NCBI GenBank assembly: GCA_021825225.1
Contig: JAKAIH010000124.1
Coordinates: 1-7,558 of the forward strand
Length of the DNA: 7,558 nt
Source: Pseudomonadota bacterium
GTDB lineage: Bacteria; Pseudomonadota; Gammaproteobacteria; Burkholderiales; SG8-39
Reading direction: 5' to 3'
Shown here one piece after another: positions 6,334-7,558 of the stretch (the stretch's first letter is position 1; every line of letters begins with the position of its first letter). A model generated the notes under the pieces. It did no database searches and had not been told where the DNA came from. It worked only from the letters and a program-made list of their open reading frames with translations. The position numbers were made by a program, and so were the translations under genes.

Positions 6334-7274
6334 CAGAGCTCGTACAGTTCGCCCTCGCCCGCGAGCGCACGCTCGATCAGCTTGCGGTTCAGGGCCGGAG
6401 CGAACAGCTCGATGAATTCATAGGCATAGCCGCGCAGCAGATTGCCGCGCTTGATCGCCACGCGTGTGACGTTGGAGCGGAACAGGTGCGTGCAGTCGAT
6501 GGCGCGCAGTTTGACATCGCGCCTGGGGTCGAAGGCCATCGCGGCGATGATGCCCACGCCCAGGCCGAGTTCGACATAGGTCTTGATCACGTCCGCATCG
6601 ATCGCCGACAGCACGACGTCGGCGGCGAGCCCGCGCGCGGCAAAGGCGGCGTCGATATGCGTGCGCCCGGCGAACGCGGCGTCGTAGGTCACGATGGGGT
6701 AGCGCGCCAGCGCCTCGAGGCTGAGGGCGCCGGCCTTGAGCAAGGGGTGTCTGGGCGGGACCACCACGCAATGGCTCCAGCTGTAGCCGGGCAGGGCGAG
6801 CAGCCCGGGGAAATGCTCCAGTGTCTCGGTGGCGATGGCGATATCGGCGGCCCCGGCCTGAACCATCTCGGCCAGTTGCGGCGGATTGCCCTGTTGCAGC
6901 GTGAGATGCACCCGGGGATAGCGGCGCTTGAACTCGGCCACTACGCGCGGCAGCGCGTAGCGCGCCTGGGTATGGGTGGTGGCGATGGTGAGCCCGCCCG
7001 CATCCTGGTCGCTGAAATCCCGCGCCGCGCGCTTCAGGTTATCCGCCTCCTGCAAGATGCGTTCGATGATGCCGAGCACGACTTTTCCCGGCTCGGTGAT
7101 CGCGGACATGCGCTTGCCGCGGCGTACGAAAATGTCGAAGCCGAGCTCGATTTCGAGCTCGCGGATCTGCTTCGACACCCCCGGCTGTGAAGTATGCAGC
7201 GCATTGGCGGCCTCGGTGAGGTTGAGCCCGCGGCGCACCGTCTCGCGCACATAGCGCAGTTGTTGAAAATTCAT
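6333..7274 (-). CDS. cysB: LysR-type regulator CysB
   Basis: 313-residue LysR-family regulator. CysB activates sulfate uptake and cysteine biosynthesis genes in response to N-acetylserine/O-acetylserine and responds negatively to sulfide or thiosulfate. It aligns colinearly with E. coli CysB without gaps over residues 1-210. The winged HTH is at 1-60 (LTEAANALHTSQPGVSKQIR). The effector pocket keeps T100, T102 and Q103 (ATTHTQARYALP) and T149 (AIATE), but the position of E. coli T202 (FTGRS) is A202 (FAGRT). The DADVIKTYVELGLGVGIIA block (227-245) is strongly conserved. It is 11 residues shorter than the E. coli protein at the C-terminus. I chose ATG 7274 because MNFQQLRYVRE is the family's N-terminus; a TTG at 7286 would add four residues. 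GGAG at 7276-7279 lies only 1 base before this ATG. The gene is co-oriented and overlapping with the MATE gene. Confidence 0.92.
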   Translation of the reverse strand: MNFQQLRYVRETVRRGLNLTEAANALHTSQPGVSKQIRELEIELGFDIFVRRGKRMSAITEPGKVVLGIIERILQEADNLKRAARDFSDQDAGGLTIATTHTQARYALPRVVAEFKRRYPRVHLTLQQGNPPQLAEMVQAGAADIAIATETLEHFPGLLALPGYSWSHCVVVPPRHPLLKAGALSLEALARYPIVTYDAAFAGRTHIDAAFAARGLAADVVLSAIDADVIKTYVELGLGVGIIAAMAFDPRRDVKLRAIDCTHLFRSNVTRVAIKRGNLLRGYAYEFIELFAPALNRKLIERALAGEGELYEL

Positions 7275-7296
7275 GCTCCGAACCAAATATCAAACG

Positions 7297-7302
7297 ATTA
7301 TA
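7297..7302 (-). promoter_or_regulatory. Candidate -10 box of cysB
   Basis: An exact TATAAT on the minus strand places a start of transcription near 7290, leaving a leader of about 16 bases before the cysB ATG. The -35 position at 17-bp spacing (7320-7325, TAACGA on the minus strand) is poor, consistent with a promoter that is weak or depends on a regulator. Confidence 0.5.
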
Positions 7303-7315
7303 TGAATGTGTGTGC

Positions 7316-7334
7316 TTATTCGTTATGCTTATAA
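7316..7334. promoter_or_regulatory. LysR-type operator-like dyad, candidate CysB site
   Basis: TTATTCGTTATGCTTATAA is an interrupted palindrome TTAT-N11-ATAA that satisfies the T-N11-A rule of LysR-type operators exactly (T7319, A7331). It lies next to the regulator's own gene, covers the cysB -35 region and part of the plus-strand TATAAT. Autoregulation of cysB is known in enterobacteria; binding here is inferred only from position and symmetry. Confidence 0.4.
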
Positions 7335-7335
7335 T
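7330..7335 (+). promoter_or_regulatory. Divergent TATAAT on the plus strand
   Basis: An exact TATAAT faces away from cysB, 27 bases from the cysB -10 box. No convincing -35 element exists at 16-18 bp. It could support a second, upstream transcript of the TfoX-like gene or be part of the AT-rich operator region. Confidence 0.3.
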
Positions 7336-7404
7336 TCGAGTTTATTACGCTGGTGGAGGAATTGGCAAATCCGGCGGCCGCGGCGGCGCCGGGCACAGGC
7401 CGGC

Positions 7405-7433
7405 TTGGCTGGAACGGGGGCAAACCCTACAAT
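7405..7433 (+). promoter_or_regulatory. Sigma-70 promoter of the TfoX-like gene
   Basis: TTGGCT (7405-7410) and TACAAT (7428-7433) have 17-base spacing and match the consensus at 4 and 5 of 6 positions. The predicted start near 7440 leaves about 28 bases before the ATG at 7468. Confidence 0.6.
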
Positions 7434-7467
7434 CCGCCGCAAACGCTCATTCAATGACAGGCGGATC

Positions 7468-7558
7468 ATGGCTATGCTCGACGATTTCGTCGACTATGTA
7501 CTGGAGCTGTTCGGGCCGTTCGGCACCGTAGTGTCGCGCCGCATGTTCGGCGGCCATG
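7468..7558 (+). CDS. TfoX N-terminal-domain protein, 3'-truncated by window edge
   Basis: Thirty codons are visible, beginning MAMLDDFVDYVLELFGPFGT and continuing to SRRMFGGH at the window end. The pattern of an N-terminal helix, a P-x-G turn and then RRMFGG is the start of the TfoX_N domain, found in competence regulator TfoX/Sxy and in many short stand-alone proteins of about 110 residues whose role is not known. Whether this one has the C-terminal helix-hairpin-helix domain of true TfoX cannot be seen. AGGCGG at 7459-7464 precedes the ATG with a short spacer; a second ATG follows two codons later. The gene is divergent from cysB and has its own promoter-like sequence. Confidence 0.75.
   Translation, partial: MAMLDDFVDYVLELFGPFGTVVSRRMFGGH

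Noticed and set aside
7275..7286. CysB start at TTG 7286
   Set aside because: It adds four residues before the universally conserved MNFQQL-type N-terminus and has no Shine-Dalgarno.
7348..7370. tRNA-Leu-like 5' segment (GGTGGAGGAATTGGCAAAT)
   Set aside because: It resembles the acceptor/D-arm start of tRNA-Leu, but there is no anticodon arm, no GGTTCGA T-arm and no complementary 3' acceptor sequence downstream.
7371..7392. GC-rich inverted repeat CCGGCG...CGCCGG as a terminator
   Set aside because: Only a 6-bp stem with a 10-base loop, no T-run on either strand, and situated in a divergent promoter region where no transcript should end.
1..7558. Search for CRISPR repeats, transposase genes, IS ends, attachment sites and rRNA
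   Set aside because: No regularly spaced repeats, no transposase or integrase motifs, and no target-site duplications or rRNA-like stretches were seen by eye.

Overview
The window is GC-rich and densely coding. It holds seven gene-sized coding regions (the first and last cut by the window edges), plus a terminator and several promoter-like sites. The best taxonomic clue is a CysB regulator of the short (313-residue) type. Together with GC-rich codon use and promoters of the CTACAATCCGCC type, it suggests a betaproteobacterium. This is an inference from family resemblance; no rRNA or other marker is present.

Layout. Bases 1-3558 carry a tightly packed plus-strand redox cluster. It contains an FAD-linked oxidase (5' end outside the window), a protein with two 4Fe-4S clusters starting 2 bases after it, a possible 31-codon ORF coupled by an ATGA overlap, and a geranylgeranyl-reductase-like flavoprotein. 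A strong intrinsic terminator (3565-3597) closes the cluster. Next comes a promoter-like site and a plus-strand Nramp-family metal transporter (3706-5010) whose metal-site motifs differ from canonical MntH/Nramp. A perfect 9-bp hairpin (5011-5031) separates it from a convergent minus-strand pair: cysB (7274-6333) followed by a MATE exporter (6333-5053), joined by a TGATG stop/start overlap. An AT-rich divergent region (7275-7467) separates cysB from a plus-strand gene whose first 30 codons look like a TfoX N-terminal domain.

How the genes may work together. In the first cluster, an FAD-linked oxidase and a dicluster ferredoxin-like protein resemble a substrate-oxidising electron-transfer pair (as in glycolate or lactate oxidases). 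The following flavoprotein belongs to a family that reduces isoprenoid double bonds, so the three could form one redox route; the substrate cannot be read from sequence. In the second unit, coupling to cysB suggests the MATE exporter is made together with the sulfur-assimilation regulator. The MATE protein appears to have lost about 32 residues in its C-terminal lobe.

I found no mobile element, CRISPR array, tRNA or rRNA. The strongest oddities are the MATE deletion, the loss of the selectivity methionine in the Nramp protein, the unusual flavin motifs of the reductase, the Thr202-to-Ala change in CysB, and a TTAT-N11-ATAA dyad in the cysB upstream region.
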